NCBI GenBank assembly: GCA_021774575.1 | Contig: JAJFIX010000006.1 | Coordinates: forward strand, 186,001 to 250,000 | DNA from: Alphaproteobacteria bacterium | GTDB taxonomy: Bacteria > Pseudomonadota > Alphaproteobacteria > UBA6615 | Direction: 5' to 3' | DNA length: 64,000 nucleotides | Shown here: positions 55,126 through 64,000 of the stretch, piece by piece | Layout of the letters: every line of letters starts with the position of its first letter | How positions within the stretch are numbered: the stretch's first letter is position 1 | The notes under the pieces: generated by a model | What the model saw: the letters and a program-made list of their open reading frames with translations, nothing else | The model's database searches: none | Told to the model about the DNA's origin: nothing | Position numbers and translations under genes: made by a program

Positions 55126-56640
55126 ATGCCCTATGATTCATTGAGGGATTTCATTGATCTACTCGAAACACGGGGCGATTTGATCCGTGTTTCCCATCCG
55201 GTATCGCCGGTGCTGGAAATGACGGAAATCCAAACCCGACTACTGGCCGAGGGCGGCCCAGCGGTGCTGTTTGAAAATGTCGTGGGCGCAGATGGTGCCG
55301 CTTATGACATGCCGGTTCTGGTCAATCTATTTGGCACGGTTGGGCGCGTCGCGCTCGGTATGGAGCGTCAGCAAAACGATCTGCGTGGGTTGGGTGAAAC
55401 ACTGGCGATGTTACGCCAACCCAAGCCGCCGCGCGGTCTGCGCGAGGCTTGGGAGGCGCTTCCCCTGGTCAAATCGGCGATGGCGATGCGCCCTAAATCC
55501 GTCAAATCCGGCCCGGTACATGAAGTCATTTTGACCGGCGATGAGATCGACTTGGCCAGGCTGCCGGTGCAAACATGTTGGCCCGGCGAGCCGGCGCCAC
55601 TGATTACCTGGCCACTGGTGGTGACCCGGGGCCCGGACCCAGACGGCGACGCCCAGGATAATTTTAACCTCGGCATATACCGCATGCAGGTCACTGGCAA
55701 AAATACAACCCTGATGCGCTGGCTAAAACATCGCGGTGGCGCCCAGCATCATGCCCGCTGGAAACGTCAACATTCGGAGCCATTGCCTGCCGCCGTTGTC
55801 ATTGGCGCAGATCCGGGAACGATAATTGCAGCGGTGACGCCGGTCCCTGAAACCCTGAGCGAGTATCAATTCGCCGGTCTGCTCAGGGGCAAAGGCGTCG
55901 ACCTCGTCGATTGCAAGACGGTGCCGCTAAAGGTGCCGGCAAGTGCGGAAATCGTGCTCGAGGGCCATGTCTCGCTCGCCGAGCACGGTGCCGAAGGACC
56001 CTATGGCGACCATACCGGTTATTATAATGCCGTTGAGCCATTCCCGGTTTTTACGGTATCGGCGGTGACAATGCGCCGATACCCGATTTATCTCTCGACC
56101 TTCACCGGCCGACCGCCCGACGAACCCTCGGTTCTTGGCCTCGCCTTAAACGATGTCTTTGTGCCGTTGTTGCAGCAACAATTTCCCGAAATCGTCGATT
56201 TTTATTTGCCGCCGGAAGCCTGCTCATACCGGGTTGCCGTGGTGTCGATTAAGAAAGCCTATCCCGGTCACGCCAAGCGTGTGATGATGGCGGTTTGGTC
56301 TTATTTGCGCCAATTCATGTACACAAAATTCGTCATTATTGTTGACGAAGATATTGATGCCCGCAATTGGGACGACGTGATTTGGGCGATATCGACCCGG
56401 ATGGACCCGGCCCGCGATATGACTTTTATCGAAAATACACCGATTGACTATCTCGACTTTGCATCGCCCGAAGAAGGGCTCGGCAGTAAAGTCGGCTTTG
56501 ATGCGACAAATAAATGGCCCCCGGAAACCCATCGCGACTGGGGTACGGAAATTCGCATGAGCGACAATATTATCGACAAGGTCGACACCATGTGGGCCGA
56601 GCTCGGCCTGCCGGGCTCGGGCAAATCTATTTGGAAATAG
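55126..56640 (+). CDS. UbiD-family prenylated-FMN decarboxylase
   Basis: A 504-residue decarboxylase that uses prenylated FMN. It has the UbiD patterns: [16 protein letters not shown] at the N-terminus, [20 protein letters not shown] (cofactor site) and [20 protein letters not shown] (the catalytic Glu region). The substrate may be the ubiquinone precursor 3-polyprenyl-4-hydroxybenzoate, supported by ubiA about 1 kb away, but this family also handles other acids. ATG at 55126 is preferred over the upstream in-frame start at 55057, which gives an atypical leader. It is 4 bases from the MazG-like gene. Confidence 0.92.
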   Translation: MPYDSLRDFIDLLETRGDLIRVSHPVSPVLEMTEIQTRLLAEGGPAVLFENVVGADGAAYDMPVLVNLFGTVGRVALGMERQQNDLRGLGETLAMLRQPKPPRGLREAWEALPLVKSAMAMRPKSVKSGPVHEVILTGDEIDLARLPVQTCWPGEPAPLITWPLVVTRGPDPDGDAQDNFNLGIYRMQVTGKNTTLMRWLKHRGGAQHHARWKRQHSEPLPAAVVIGADPGTIIAAVTPVPETLSEYQFAGLLRGKGVDLVDCKTVPLKVPASAEIVLEGHVSLAEHGAEGPYGDHTGYYNAVEPFPVFTVSAVTMRRYPIYLSTFTGRPPDEPSVLGLALNDVFVPLLQQQFPEIVDFYLPPEACSYRVAVVSIKKAYPGHAKRVMMAVWSYLRQFMYTKFVIIVDEDIDARNWDDVIWAISTRMDPARDMTFIENTPIDYLDFASPEEGLGSKVGFDATNKWPPETHRDWGTEIRMSDNIIDKVDTMWAELGLPGSGKSIWK

Positions 56641-56644
56641 CAAC

Positions 56645-56962
56645 ATGCCAACTCTTCTGCCGAAGCCAATTTTAGCCGACCTCCAAACCTATGTTTCGGC
56701 ATTGGAAAAGGAGCGTGGCTTTGCCGATCAAACGGTCATTGAGAAATGCCTGCTGCTCGGCGAAGAGGTTGGCGAGTTATTTAAAGCCATCAGAAAGGCC
56801 GAAGGCGTCGCCACGGAAACCGGTGTGGTGACCGGCGAAGTCGGCGAAGAGCTGGCCGATGTTTTGATCATGCTCCTCTCGGTGGCAAATCATACAGATA
56901 TTGATCTGGAGCTCGCGCTCCGGGCAAAAGAAGAAAAGAACAAGACACGTTCTTGGTCGTGA
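56645..56962 (+). CDS. MazG-like nucleotide pyrophosphohydrolase
   Basis: A 105-residue all-alpha protein. The metal-binding motifs of the MazG superfamily are EEVGELFKAIRK (ExxE, near residue 41) and EVGEELADVLIMLLSVANHTD (ExxD, near residue 68). Such proteins hydrolyse nucleoside triphosphates or dNTPs to monophosphates and may remove damaged nucleotides. It follows the UbiD-like gene by 4 bases and is probably co-transcribed, though a shared function is not obvious. Confidence 0.85.
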   Translation: MPTLLPKPILADLQTYVSALEKERGFADQTVIEKCLLLGEEVGELFKAIRKAEGVATETGVVTGEVGEELADVLIMLLSVANHTDIDLELALRAKEEKNKTRSWS

Positions 56963-56973
56963 TCCGAACCCTG

Positions 56974-57624
56974 TTATCCGACCGACGGTCGGCGGCGCAT
57001 CAGCACTCGAGTGAGCTGAAACAGCACTATGGCGTTCAAAACATGCCAGAGAAAATGCGTGCCCAGCGGAAATAAGCTGCACAACGGCTCATCGGCAATT
57101 CGGCACGTCAGCGAGAGAATTAGGATCACGGCGGCCAGGAACAGGCCACGTGAAATCTCCGGGTCACGCCGCGTGGTTAGTCCAGCAAATATCAAAATGG
57201 TAAATAACGCTGGCAAATAGGCGGCCGAAGACCCGATTAAGGGTGCCGAAAAAAATACAATGATCGGCGTCACCGGAAGGTAGAGTACCGTTACTAGCCC
57301 GCAAACCCACCAAGGTAGTTTTAGATAACGCCGTGCCGAGAAGAACAAAGTTATCAAGATGAAAGTGAGAATTGGTAGGGTGTCGGCGAGTGCTGCCCCG
57401 CGCGTTGCCAGGGTGTGAAAAATATAGGAACCAACGCCGATGGCCGCCAAATTGACGATCAAGACCAATGCCGGACCGTCCTTTTCTTGCGCTCGCTGCC
57501 AGGCCCTGAATAGAACCAAGGCCGCGACCGCAAAGGCGATGTTGGTGATCGCGTTTAACGGTTCCGACCAGTAGGACGGATCGATCCGCTCGCAATAATG
57601 ATCAACCGGCTGGGTCAAGTTCAC
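56974..57624 (-). CDS. Ceramidase-family (CREST superfamily) membrane protein, GTG start
   Basis: A 216-residue inner membrane protein with seven predicted helices. The family's metal and active-site residues are visible: HYCERIDPSYWSEPLNAITN near the N-terminus, the SYIFHTLAT histidine, and HFLWHVLNA near the end. Related enzymes hydrolyse ceramides or other N-acyl lipids. I chose the GTG at 57624, with AAGGAAG just upstream; the ATG at 57807 would add 61 residues that run into the neighbouring gene's territory and match nothing. It converges on the MazG-like gene. Confidence 0.78.
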   Translation of the reverse strand: MNLTQPVDHYCERIDPSYWSEPLNAITNIAFAVAALVLFRAWQRAQEKDGPALVLIVNLAAIGVGSYIFHTLATRGAALADTLPILTFILITLFFSARRYLKLPWWVCGLVTVLYLPVTPIIVFFSAPLIGSSAAYLPALFTILIFAGLTTRRDPEISRGLFLAAVILILSLTCRIADEPLCSLFPLGTHFLWHVLNAIVLFQLTRVLMRRRPSVG

Positions 57625-57646
57625 TGCGCTTCCTTCGCCTTTTTGC

Positions 57647-58138
57647 CTATTCGAGTTCCTTCTCCCAAAAAATGGCGCTGCCCATGGTCGGGTCCAACTG
57701 GTAGTCGGTAAAGCCGAAGCGCTCATACGCACTGCGCGCCAATGTATTGCCTGCCAGAACTTCAAGGGTAATTTTGCAGCAGCCGCGTTGCCGGGCGATA
57801 TCTTCAATCCGTGCCAGCATTTTCTGGCTGAGGCCTTGGCCGCGATAATTTGGTGTTACCGCTAAATCGTGGATGTTGATGAGTGGTTTACATTTAAAGG
57901 TCGAAAACGCTTCGAAGCAATTCGCTAGCCCGGCAGGATCGCCGTCAACAAAACAAAGAATGCTGAAGGCGTGGGGTATTTTTGAAAGCTCGGTGGCTAA
58001 ATTCTTCTTGATGAATTCGTCCAGTGGCGCGCCGCCGCCCATCGGGTCGGCGGCGTAACTATCCAACAGCGAACCGAGTGCCGTCGCGTGGTCCGGGTCC
58101 AGATAGTCGGCGATAATGGTTTCGACGTTTGGTGTCAT
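57647..58138 (-). CDS. GNAT-family N-acetyltransferase
   Basis: A 163-residue acetyltransferase. The acetyl-CoA loop is NYRGQGLSQKMLARIEDIAR (near residue 98), with VTPN before it and the ITLEVLAGNTLARSAYERFG region after it, as in RimI-like enzymes. The N-terminal 60 residues contain a DPMGGGAPLDE insert of unclear role. The acceptor is unknown. Its stop lies 22 bases before the ceramidase-like GTG, so the two may be co-transcribed, and gpmA lies 18 bases upstream. Confidence 0.88.
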   Translation of the reverse strand: MTPNVETIIADYLDPDHATALGSLLDSYAADPMGGGAPLDEFIKKNLATELSKIPHAFSILCFVDGDPAGLANCFEAFSTFKCKPLINIHDLAVTPNYRGQGLSQKMLARIEDIARQRGCCKITLEVLAGNTLARSAYERFGFTDYQLDPTMGSAIFWEKELE

Positions 58139-58156
58139 AGTTTAATTGCCTTCTCT

Positions 58157-58888
58157 CTATCGTCCGGGAATTGGTGCCGCCCGGTCTTGATCGAGATAGG
58201 CGACATCTTTAACGCTCAAACCACTTTCCAACTCGAAAACCAACGGGTTTCCCGTTGGTATCTCCAGATTCGGAATGTCGGCGTCGCTAATGTTGAGTAA
58301 GTGCTTGGCCAGGGCCCTCAGGGAGTTTCCATGGGCGGCAATGACGACATTTTCACCCGATTCAAGCGCCGGGGCAATGTGCGCGCTCCAATAGGGCAGC
58401 GCCCGCTCCAAAGTCATCTTCAGGCTTTCGGCACCGGGCAGGCTTGCCGGATCGACATGGGCGTAGCGGGGGTCATGCTTTGGATGGCGGGGGTCGTCTT
58501 CGTCGAGGGATGGCGGCGGCGTATCGTAACTTCGCCGCCAAATATGCACCTGCTCAGGGCTGTGCTTTTCCGCCGTCTCGGCCTTGTTCAAGCCTTGCAG
58601 GGCACCGTAGCTGCGCTCGTTTAATTGCCAGGCCGTGGTTTGCGGCAGCCACATTAAATCCATCTCATCGAGCACAATCCATAGGGTGCGGATTGCGCGG
58701 GTCTGCACCGACGTATAGGCCCGGTCAAAGGTCACCCCGCGCGCCTTCAAAAGCGCGCCGGATTTTTTTGCTTCGGCCCGACCCTGGTCGGTCAGGTCGA
58801 CATCGGTCCAGCCGGTGAAGCGGTTGGCAAGGTTCCACTCACTTTGGCCGTGACGGATCATGGCCAGGGTTGGCCCAAGGGTCGGCAT
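58157..58888 (-). CDS. gpmA: 2,3-bisphosphoglycerate-dependent phosphoglycerate mutase
   Basis: A 243-residue glycolytic enzyme. The RHG motif [17 protein letters not shown] holds the phospho-accepting His (about residue 12), with [16 protein letters not shown] and the second catalytic His in [17 protein letters not shown]. It interconverts 3- and 2-phosphoglycerate. It is followed closely by the GNAT gene and preceded by xthA on the same strand; the group appears to be a mixed housekeeping operon. Confidence 0.95.
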   Translation of the reverse strand: MPTLGPTLAMIRHGQSEWNLANRFTGWTDVDLTDQGRAEAKKSGALLKARGVTFDRAYTSVQTRAIRTLWIVLDEMDLMWLPQTTAWQLNERSYGALQGLNKAETAEKHSPEQVHIWRRSYDTPPPSLDEDDPRHPKHDPRYAHVDPASLPGAESLKMTLERALPYWSAHIAPALESGENVVIAAHGNSLRALAKHLLNISDADIPNLEIPTGNPLVFELESGLSVKDVAYLDQDRAAPIPGR

Positions 58889-58903
58889 GGCGCATAATCC
58901 TTC

Positions 58904-59710
58904 CTAAATCGAAAGCTCAAGTGCAATCGGGCAATGGTCGGACGGCTTGGTCCAGTCTCTGGTTTGGTCGAGAATTTCAATGCCGGATAGATGTTCGGTC
59001 AATGACGGCGTGACCCATATGTGATCAAGCCGCCGACCGCGATTTGACGCGCGCCAATCGCGATTTCGATAACTCCACCAGCTAAATGCTTTCTCATCCT
59101 CGGGAATAAAGTGGCGAACCGCATCAACCCAGTCCTGGGTGGTACGTACCTTTTCCAGATGGTCAGTTTCAACCGGCGTGTGAGAAACGATTTTTAGCAG
59201 TTGTTTGTGTGACCAGACGTCGGCTTCCAATGGCGCAACATTAAAATCGCCGACCATGATCCGGCGCGCCTTGGGGCTGATCGTTTTTTTGCCCCAGCGG
59301 GCCATTTCTTTCATGAATTTAAGTTTATGGGCGAATTTCTCATTGATCTCCGGGTCGGGCTCATCGCCACCGGCAGGAATATAGAAATTATGAACCTCTA
59401 TTTTTCCGGCCTTGCCGGCTTCGACGGTGGCCGAGATATGGCGTGCATCGTCCTTGCCGCACCATTGAAGGCGGCTCTCTTCAATTATCGGCAGTTTGGA
59501 GAGAATGGCGACGCCGTTATAGGCCTTCATGCCCTTGACCGCCCGATAGGGGAATAGTTCCTTCAATCCGTCGTGGGGAAACAGATCGTCGATAACCTTA
59601 ATTTCCTGCAAACATAAAATGTCAGCCTTGGCGAGCTTGGCCAATTCGTTCACCTGCGCCAGGCGCAGCCGTACCGAGTTGATATTCCAGGTAACAATTT
59701 TAAGGCTCAT
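58904..59710 (-). CDS. xthA: Exodeoxyribonuclease III
   Basis: A 268-residue base-excision-repair nuclease of the EEP fold. Motifs seen are VTWNINSVRLRLAQV, ILCLQEIKVIDD (metal-binding Glu), VHNFYIPAGGDEPDPEINEK, MVGDFNVAPLEADVW, RRLDHIWVTP and KPSDHCPIALEL. It cuts at abasic sites and removes 3' blocking groups. It lies 15 bases upstream of gpmA on the same strand. Confidence 0.95.
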   Translation of the reverse strand: MSLKIVTWNINSVRLRLAQVNELAKLAKADILCLQEIKVIDDLFPHDGLKELFPYRAVKGMKAYNGVAILSKLPIIEESRLQWCGKDDARHISATVEAGKAGKIEVHNFYIPAGGDEPDPEINEKFAHKLKFMKEMARWGKKTISPKARRIMVGDFNVAPLEADVWSHKQLLKIVSHTPVETDHLEKVRTTQDWVDAVRHFIPEDEKAFSWWSYRNRDWRASNRGRRLDHIWVTPSLTEHLSGIEILDQTRDWTKPSDHCPIALELSI

Positions 59711-59842
59711 GGCTGGCCGACGCTCCCCAATCTTTAGTTGCGGCGGGGACTATAAAGCGGACATCCACTTAAGCCAAACGCGAACAGCGGCAGGTATAAA
59801 ATCACCACAGCAGGGCGACGCCAATTTCCAGCAGTTGCCAAC

Positions 59843-60538
59843 TTACCGAGGCGGTAGCGGTGGTAAAACGTCGACCTTGGGATCGATAATTCGGAAGATT
59901 TCATCATCAAGAGCAACGCCATAGCGCGGGCCAACGAGGGATATATTTATCTCTTCACCCGTTGGATCGATGACCTTCCAGCCGACAAAACGCAACGGGT
60001 TGGCTTCGAAAACCAAGGTTATGGCGCCTTCATCGGGGCTTTCTTCTTGCACTAAAGTGACCCGGCGAAAAGACCCGCGACGCTCAAAATCGACGATCAC
60101 CACCCCGTCAGTCATTTGCAGATTATCGCGCATGATGAAGGCGGCGGGTGTCCGGCTGACCGGCAGAAAAGTCGTCTGCTCCAATTGCCGGTCGTGATAC
60201 ATGATCGCGTTGCCCTTGCCGATTAGGATGTGGGGCGCGGGGTCTAGATACTCCATGCGCAGCCCATCGGGTCGCGATAACAGGATACGACCCTGGCTAA
60301 GCTCATTTTCCGAGGTCTGGACGAATTCGGCGTCAATCGTGCGGAAGCTGTTGAACACATCTTCCATCGCCTGGACGTCGGCCGCTTCGGCCGCGCTGAG
60401 TTCATAGGGGGTCACCTCACCGCCGCCGCCAAAAAATGGGAGCCGCAGTTGGGCCTGGGCCGGAAGGGCAGCCGTGACGCCAACTGCCACCAGACCGCCG
60501 AGCGCGAACAAGCGCGCGAACAAATGTTTGTTAATCAT
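59843..60538 (-). CDS. lolA: Outer membrane lipoprotein carrier protein LolA
   Basis: A protein of about 231 residues that carries lipoproteins across the periplasm. The signal peptide (FARLFALGGLVAVGVTAALP, cleavage at AQAQ) is clear. Mature motifs are FNSFRTIDAEFVQTSENELS, GRILLSRPDGLRMEYLDPAP and GWKVIDPTGEEINISLVGPR. I placed the start at the third ATG (60538); the first is at 60556. It is 130 bases upstream of xthA and may be transcribed separately. Confidence 0.9.
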   Translation of the reverse strand: MINKHLFARLFALGGLVAVGVTAALPAQAQLRLPFFGGGGEVTPYELSAAEAADVQAMEDVFNSFRTIDAEFVQTSENELSQGRILLSRPDGLRMEYLDPAPHILIGKGNAIMYHDRQLEQTTFLPVSRTPAAFIMRDNLQMTDGVVIVDFERRGSFRRVTLVQEESPDEGAITLVFEANPLRFVGWKVIDPTGEEINISLVGPRYGVALDDEIFRIIDPKVDVLPPLPPR

Positions 60539-60597
60539 GTGCCTAAACATAGGCACCCAATTTCGACATTTCCATGGCGTCGCCCAATTTTCTTTTC

Positions 60598-62916
60598 TCA
60601 GGTCTTTGCAGCGTTAATTGCCGCGATCACTTTTGCCGGGGTAGCGGGCATATCTAGATGACCCACACCCAATGGCGCCAGCGCATCTTGAATTGCGTGC
60701 ATGATGGCGGCGGGCGATCCGGTCGTACCGCCTTCGCCAACACCTTTGACCCCCAACGGATTGCTTGCCGTCGGCACGTCATGTTCTTCGAGCTCGAAAT
60801 AGGGCATATCGTCTGCCCGGGGCATGCAATAATCGAGGAAACTTGCCGACAGCATCTGTCCGTCATCGGCGGAAAACACGATATCTTCCAGCAACGCCTG
60901 GCCGATGCCTTGGGCGATGCCGCCATGCACTTGGCCTTCTAGCAACAGCGGGTTTATGACCCGCCCGACATCGTCCACCGCGGTGAATTTGGCGATTTCG
61001 ACCTTCCCTGTTTCCGGGTCCAGCTCGATCTCGCAAATATGGCAGCCATTGGGATAGTTCGGGCCCGGCGATTCGAAGGCGCCGACCGCTTCCAGCCCCA
61101 CACCGAGCTGCGGCGGTACGCCCATTGGCGCGTATGAAAACTTTGCGATATCGACGATGCCCAGTTTTTTGTCCGTTCCGGCGACCGAGAAAGTCCCGTC
61201 GTCGAAAGTGATATCTTGCGCAGAGGCTTCCATCATGTGCGCGGCAAACTGCTTGCCGCGCTCGATGATTATGTCGGCGGCCTGGCGCAGCGCACCGGTG
61301 CCAACGGCGCTTGATCGCGAACCAAATGTCCCCCGGCCAAAACTCACCTGGTCTGTATCGCCTTGGACAAATCCGATCGAGCTGAACGGCACCCCGAGCC
61401 AGTCGGAGACGACTTGCGCAAACGCCGTCTGATGGCCTTGCCCGTGGGAATGCAGGCCAGAAACGATGGTCACGGAACCGCCCGGTGCAAACCTGATTTC
61501 CATGCGTTCGTTAAAGATGCTGGCGGTTTCCAAAAAGTATGAATAGCCGATGCCGCGCAATTTACCCGCTGCCTCGGTCTCAGCCTTGCGGGCGTCGAAC
61601 CCAGGAATATCGGCATGGGCGATACATTTATCCATCACCACTTCAAATTCGCCGCAATCATAAATGGGGCCGCATTTGGTATTATATGGCATTTGCTCGG
61701 GCTTGATGAAATTGCGCCGCCGCATTTCGATTGAATCGATCCCCATCTCCTGGGCGGCACGCTCGATCAAACGCTCAACGGCGTAGGCGGCTTCGGGCCG
61801 GCCGGCACCCCGATAGGGGGCGAGCATCGGGGTATTGGTGAAGACACCGCGCGAGGTCAGGGCAATCTGCGGGATCACATATGTTCCCGAGACCAGCTGG
61901 GCAAAGGACAAGGCCGGAATGACCGCCGCACCGTTGAGGTAGGCGCCGACATTATAATCTGAGACGACTTTGAGCGCCTGGGCTTTGCCCTCGGCATCAA
62001 GCCCCAAGGTCAGGGTGCAAATCTGGTCGCGCCCATGAGCGTCGGAAATAAAGCTCTCAGCACGCTCGGCGGCCCAACGCACCGGCTTGCCCAATTTTCG
62101 GGCCGCCCAGGTGACCAAAACGTCTTCGGGATAGACCCCGCCCTTCATGCCAAATCCACCGCCGACGTCCCCGGCGACAACCCGTAATTCGGGCTCGGGC
62201 ACCTTAAAAACGGTGTTGGCCAGTACCTCGCGCACAGAATGGGGCATTTGTGATGAGGTATAAATGGTCGTCCGGCCTTCATGGGAGCGATGTTCGGCAA
62301 AGGACGTTCTTGGCTCCATCGAATTGGCCGAAACTCTATTCTGCACCAAATCGAGTGTGGTCACATGCGCGCTGGCCGCGAGAGCGGTCTCGACGGCGGC
62401 CATGTCCCCCATCGCAATGTTAAAACTCTCATTTTCCTTGCCGCCGTCCCATATCTGGATATCGGCGCTGCGGGCGCTGGCCAAATTCGGCACCACGGCC
62501 AACGGTTCATAGTCAATTTCGATCAGCTCGGCGGCATCCTTCGCCTGGCCAAGAGTTTCGGCGACGACAAATGCCACCGGGTCGCCGACATAACGCACCC
62601 GTTTTTGCTGCAGGGCGGGTTGGGCCGAGACCGTCGGCGGGTTGGCGAGGAGTGGCACCGGCATAATTTTGACAGTCAAGGGTCCAAGACCGTCGGCTTC
62701 ATGGTCGGCACCAGTCAAGATCAGGGCGACCCCCGGCATGGCGCGGGCCGCGTCAACATTGATCGACACGATATCGGCATGGGCGTGAGGGCTGCGCACG
62801 ACAAACCCGTGGAGCTCTCCCGGCAGCGAGAGATCGTCCGTATATTGGCCTTGGCCGGTTAAAAACTTCGGATCTTCAGTCCGTGGAACCGCTTGACCAA
62901 TACCAAATTCACCCAT
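60598..62916 (-). CDS. Molybdenum hydroxylase large subunit (xanthine dehydrogenase / CoxL family), orphan
   Basis: A protein of about 772 residues that binds the molybdopterin cofactor. Cofactor-site motifs are DVGGGFGMKGGVYPEDVL, PYRGAGRPEAAYAVERLIE, GQGHQTAFAQVVSDWLG and GVGEGGTTGSPAAIMHAI (active-site Glu). The loop reads PYRGAGR, as in form II and other hydroxylases, not the AYxCSFR of true CO dehydrogenase, so the substrate is probably not CO. No FAD or iron-sulfur subunit genes lie next to it in this window. I chose ATG at 62916 to match the usual MGEFGIGQ start; ATG at 62931 is possible. Confidence 0.9.
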   Translation of the reverse strand: MGEFGIGQAVPRTEDPKFLTGQGQYTDDLSLPGELHGFVVRSPHAHADIVSINVDAARAMPGVALILTGADHEADGLGPLTVKIMPVPLLANPPTVSAQPALQQKRVRYVGDPVAFVVAETLGQAKDAAELIEIDYEPLAVVPNLASARSADIQIWDGGKENESFNIAMGDMAAVETALAASAHVTTLDLVQNRVSANSMEPRTSFAEHRSHEGRTTIYTSSQMPHSVREVLANTVFKVPEPELRVVAGDVGGGFGMKGGVYPEDVLVTWAARKLGKPVRWAAERAESFISDAHGRDQICTLTLGLDAEGKAQALKVVSDYNVGAYLNGAAVIPALSFAQLVSGTYVIPQIALTSRGVFTNTPMLAPYRGAGRPEAAYAVERLIERAAQEMGIDSIEMRRRNFIKPEQMPYNTKCGPIYDCGEFEVVMDKCIAHADIPGFDARKAETEAAGKLRGIGYSYFLETASIFNERMEIRFAPGGSVTIVSGLHSHGQGHQTAFAQVVSDWLGVPFSSIGFVQGDTDQVSFGRGTFGSRSSAVGTGALRQAADIIIERGKQFAAHMMEASAQDITFDDGTFSVAGTDKKLGIVDIAKFSYAPMGVPPQLGVGLEAVGAFESPGPNYPNGCHICEIELDPETGKVEIAKFTAVDDVGRVINPLLLEGQVHGGIAQGIGQALLEDIVFSADDGQMLSASFLDYCMPRADDMPYFELEEHDVPTASNPLGVKGVGEGGTTGSPAAIMHAIQDALAPLGVGHLDMPATPAKVIAAINAAKT

Positions 62917-63139
62917 CTGTCCTATTCCCATTTTATGTTCAGCCGCGCCAGTATAAGAGGCGGCACGCATTCAACGCCACAAGTGATAGCCAAAAGCTGC
63001 CAATAGGCATCTTGACTTAAACAACCCGGCCTCCTAGGTTCCCCTCCGACTCCGAGAAATTTTTGTGACCTAAGGAGCCACGCCTGTCCGCGAGTTTCGC
63101 GCACAGGCGCAATTTGCGTTGAGAAGGATTTGGAACCGG

Positions 63140-64000
63140 ATGTTCGATAATCTGACCGATAAGCTTGGCGGCATATTTGACCGGCTGACGGCGCGTGGCG
63201 CGCTCAGTGAGAGCGATATTGCCGAGGCTATGCGCGAAGTGCGCGTTGCTTTGCTCGAAGCCGATGTTGCCCTTTCGGTGGTCAAAGATTTTATTGACCG
63301 GGTGAGTGTTGCGGCTAAAGGGGAGGATGTCGTCAAAAGCATCACTCCTGGTCAGCTGGTGATCAAAATCGTGCATGACGAACTCGTTGCGGCCCTCGGC
63401 GCGACCTCGCAAGGTTTGTCGCTGAGCGCTCGGCCTCCGGTTGGAATCATGATGACCGGCCTGCAGGGGTCGGGTAAGACCACGTCGACGGCAAAACTCG
63501 GCAAGTATCTGACCGCGAAGGAAAAGAAAAAAGTCCTGATGGCATCGCTGGATGTCCGTCGTCCGGCGGCACAGGAGCAATTGCAGATTCTCGGCGATCA
63601 GGCGCTTATTCAAACGCTCAGTATTCAATTTGGTGAGCCGCCGGTGGCGATAGCCAAACGGGCGATGAAAGAAGCCAAGCTTGGCGGCTTTGACGTGGTT
63701 CTTCTCGATACGGCGGGCCGCCTGTCGATCGACCAGGAATTGATGGATGAGGCAGTGGCGATTCGCGATGCCGCCGGTCCGGCTGAAATATTACTGGTTG
63801 CCGATGCAATGACTGGTCAGGACGCGGTAAATACCGCCGAGGCCTTTCACGACCGACTTGGCTTGACCGGTATTATGCTGACCCGGGTTGACGGTGATGC
63901 CCGTGGCGGCGCGGCTTTGTCCATGCGGTCGGTGACCGGTTGCCCGATTAAAATGCTCGGCACCGGCGAGGGTCTTGACGAATTAGAGCTGTTCCATCCG
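63140..64000 (+). CDS. ffh: Signal recognition particle protein Ffh, N-terminal part
   Basis: The first 287 codons of the SRP GTPase run off the window end. The N domain starts MFDNLTDKLGGIFDRLTARG with the ALLEADVALSVVKDF element. The G domain has GLQGSGKTT (residues 107-115), DVRRPAAQEQL, DTAGR, and the G4 segment TRVDGDARGGAALS, whose Arg in place of Lys is the form I associate with alphaproteobacteria. Ffh binds signal sequences and targets ribosomes to FtsY at the membrane. It is divergent from the molybdenum hydroxylase gene. Confidence 0.97.
   Translation, partial: MFDNLTDKLGGIFDRLTARGALSESDIAEAMREVRVALLEADVALSVVKDFIDRVSVAAKGEDVVKSITPGQLVIKIVHDELVAALGATSQGLSLSARPPVGIMMTGLQGSGKTTSTAKLGKYLTAKEKKKVLMASLDVRRPAAQEQLQILGDQALIQTLSIQFGEPPVAIAKRAMKEAKLGGFDVVLLDTAGRLSIDQELMDEAVAIRDAAGPAEILLVADAMTGQDAVNTAEAFHDRLGLTGIMLTRVDGDARGGAALSMRSVTGCPIKMLGTGEGLDELELFHP

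Overview
The window looks like the chromosome of an alphaproteobacterium, probably Rhodospirillales-like, but I cannot place the genus. The F1 ATP synthase genes form a separate atpHAGDC cluster without the F0 genes. fsa, a DUF484 gene and xerC overlap one another. Ffh carries the TRVD form of its G4 motif. rsmE, gshA and ubiA sit together, and GcvP is a two-subunit type (GcvPB).

Layout. 1-2.7 kb: end of gcvPB, a glutathione S-transferase and an FMN-dependent alpha-hydroxy acid dehydrogenase. 2.7-8.1 kb (minus): a small zinc-ribbon protein and atpHAGDC. 8.3-19.7 kb: housekeeping genes (priA, fsa, DUF484, xerC, lpdA), a small XRE regulator, an acidic outer-membrane-like protein, a CPA1 antiporter and an endonuclease/phosphatase-fold protein. 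19.8-25.5 kb: manC, gmd and fcl, which together make GDP-L-fucose, plus asnB, suggesting surface polysaccharide synthesis. 25.8-35.8 kb: an MFS transporter convergent with a LacI-controlled sugar operon (lacI, binding protein, two permeases, a GH63/mannosylglycerate-hydrolase-like enzyme, a GH3 beta-glycosidase). This operon has no ATPase gene, and both permeases carry extra domains.

35.9-41.3 kb is a decayed zone: an esterase broken by three homopolymer frameshifts, a TRAP permease tail, IS3-type transposase relics, a degenerate surface antigen gene and a 52-bp copy of the 3' half of tRNA-Arg. That copy is a direct repeat of the 3' part of the intact tRNA-Arg(ACG) at 49.5 kb, in the geometry expected for a tRNA-integrated island. 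The 9.4 kb between them holds a NitT/TauT-type ABC transporter, a COG0523 (CobW-like) GTPase, an LVIVD-repeat protein, a Gfo/Idh/MocA oxidoreductase and an unrecognised protein.

49.8-64 kb returns to core genes: a lipoprotein, a DUF4864 protein, gshA, rsmE, ubiA, a VOC protein, a UbiD-family decarboxylase, a MazG-like protein, a ceramidase-family membrane protein, a GNAT acetyltransferase, gpmA, xthA, lolA, an orphan molybdenum hydroxylase large subunit and the start of ffh, which runs off the end.

The most unusual items are the island between the tRNA-Arg repeats, the DUF11-like domain in the MalF-type permease, the membrane extension on its MalG-type partner, and the set of homopolymer frameshifts in the esterase. 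No rRNA, CRISPR array or intact insertion sequence was found.
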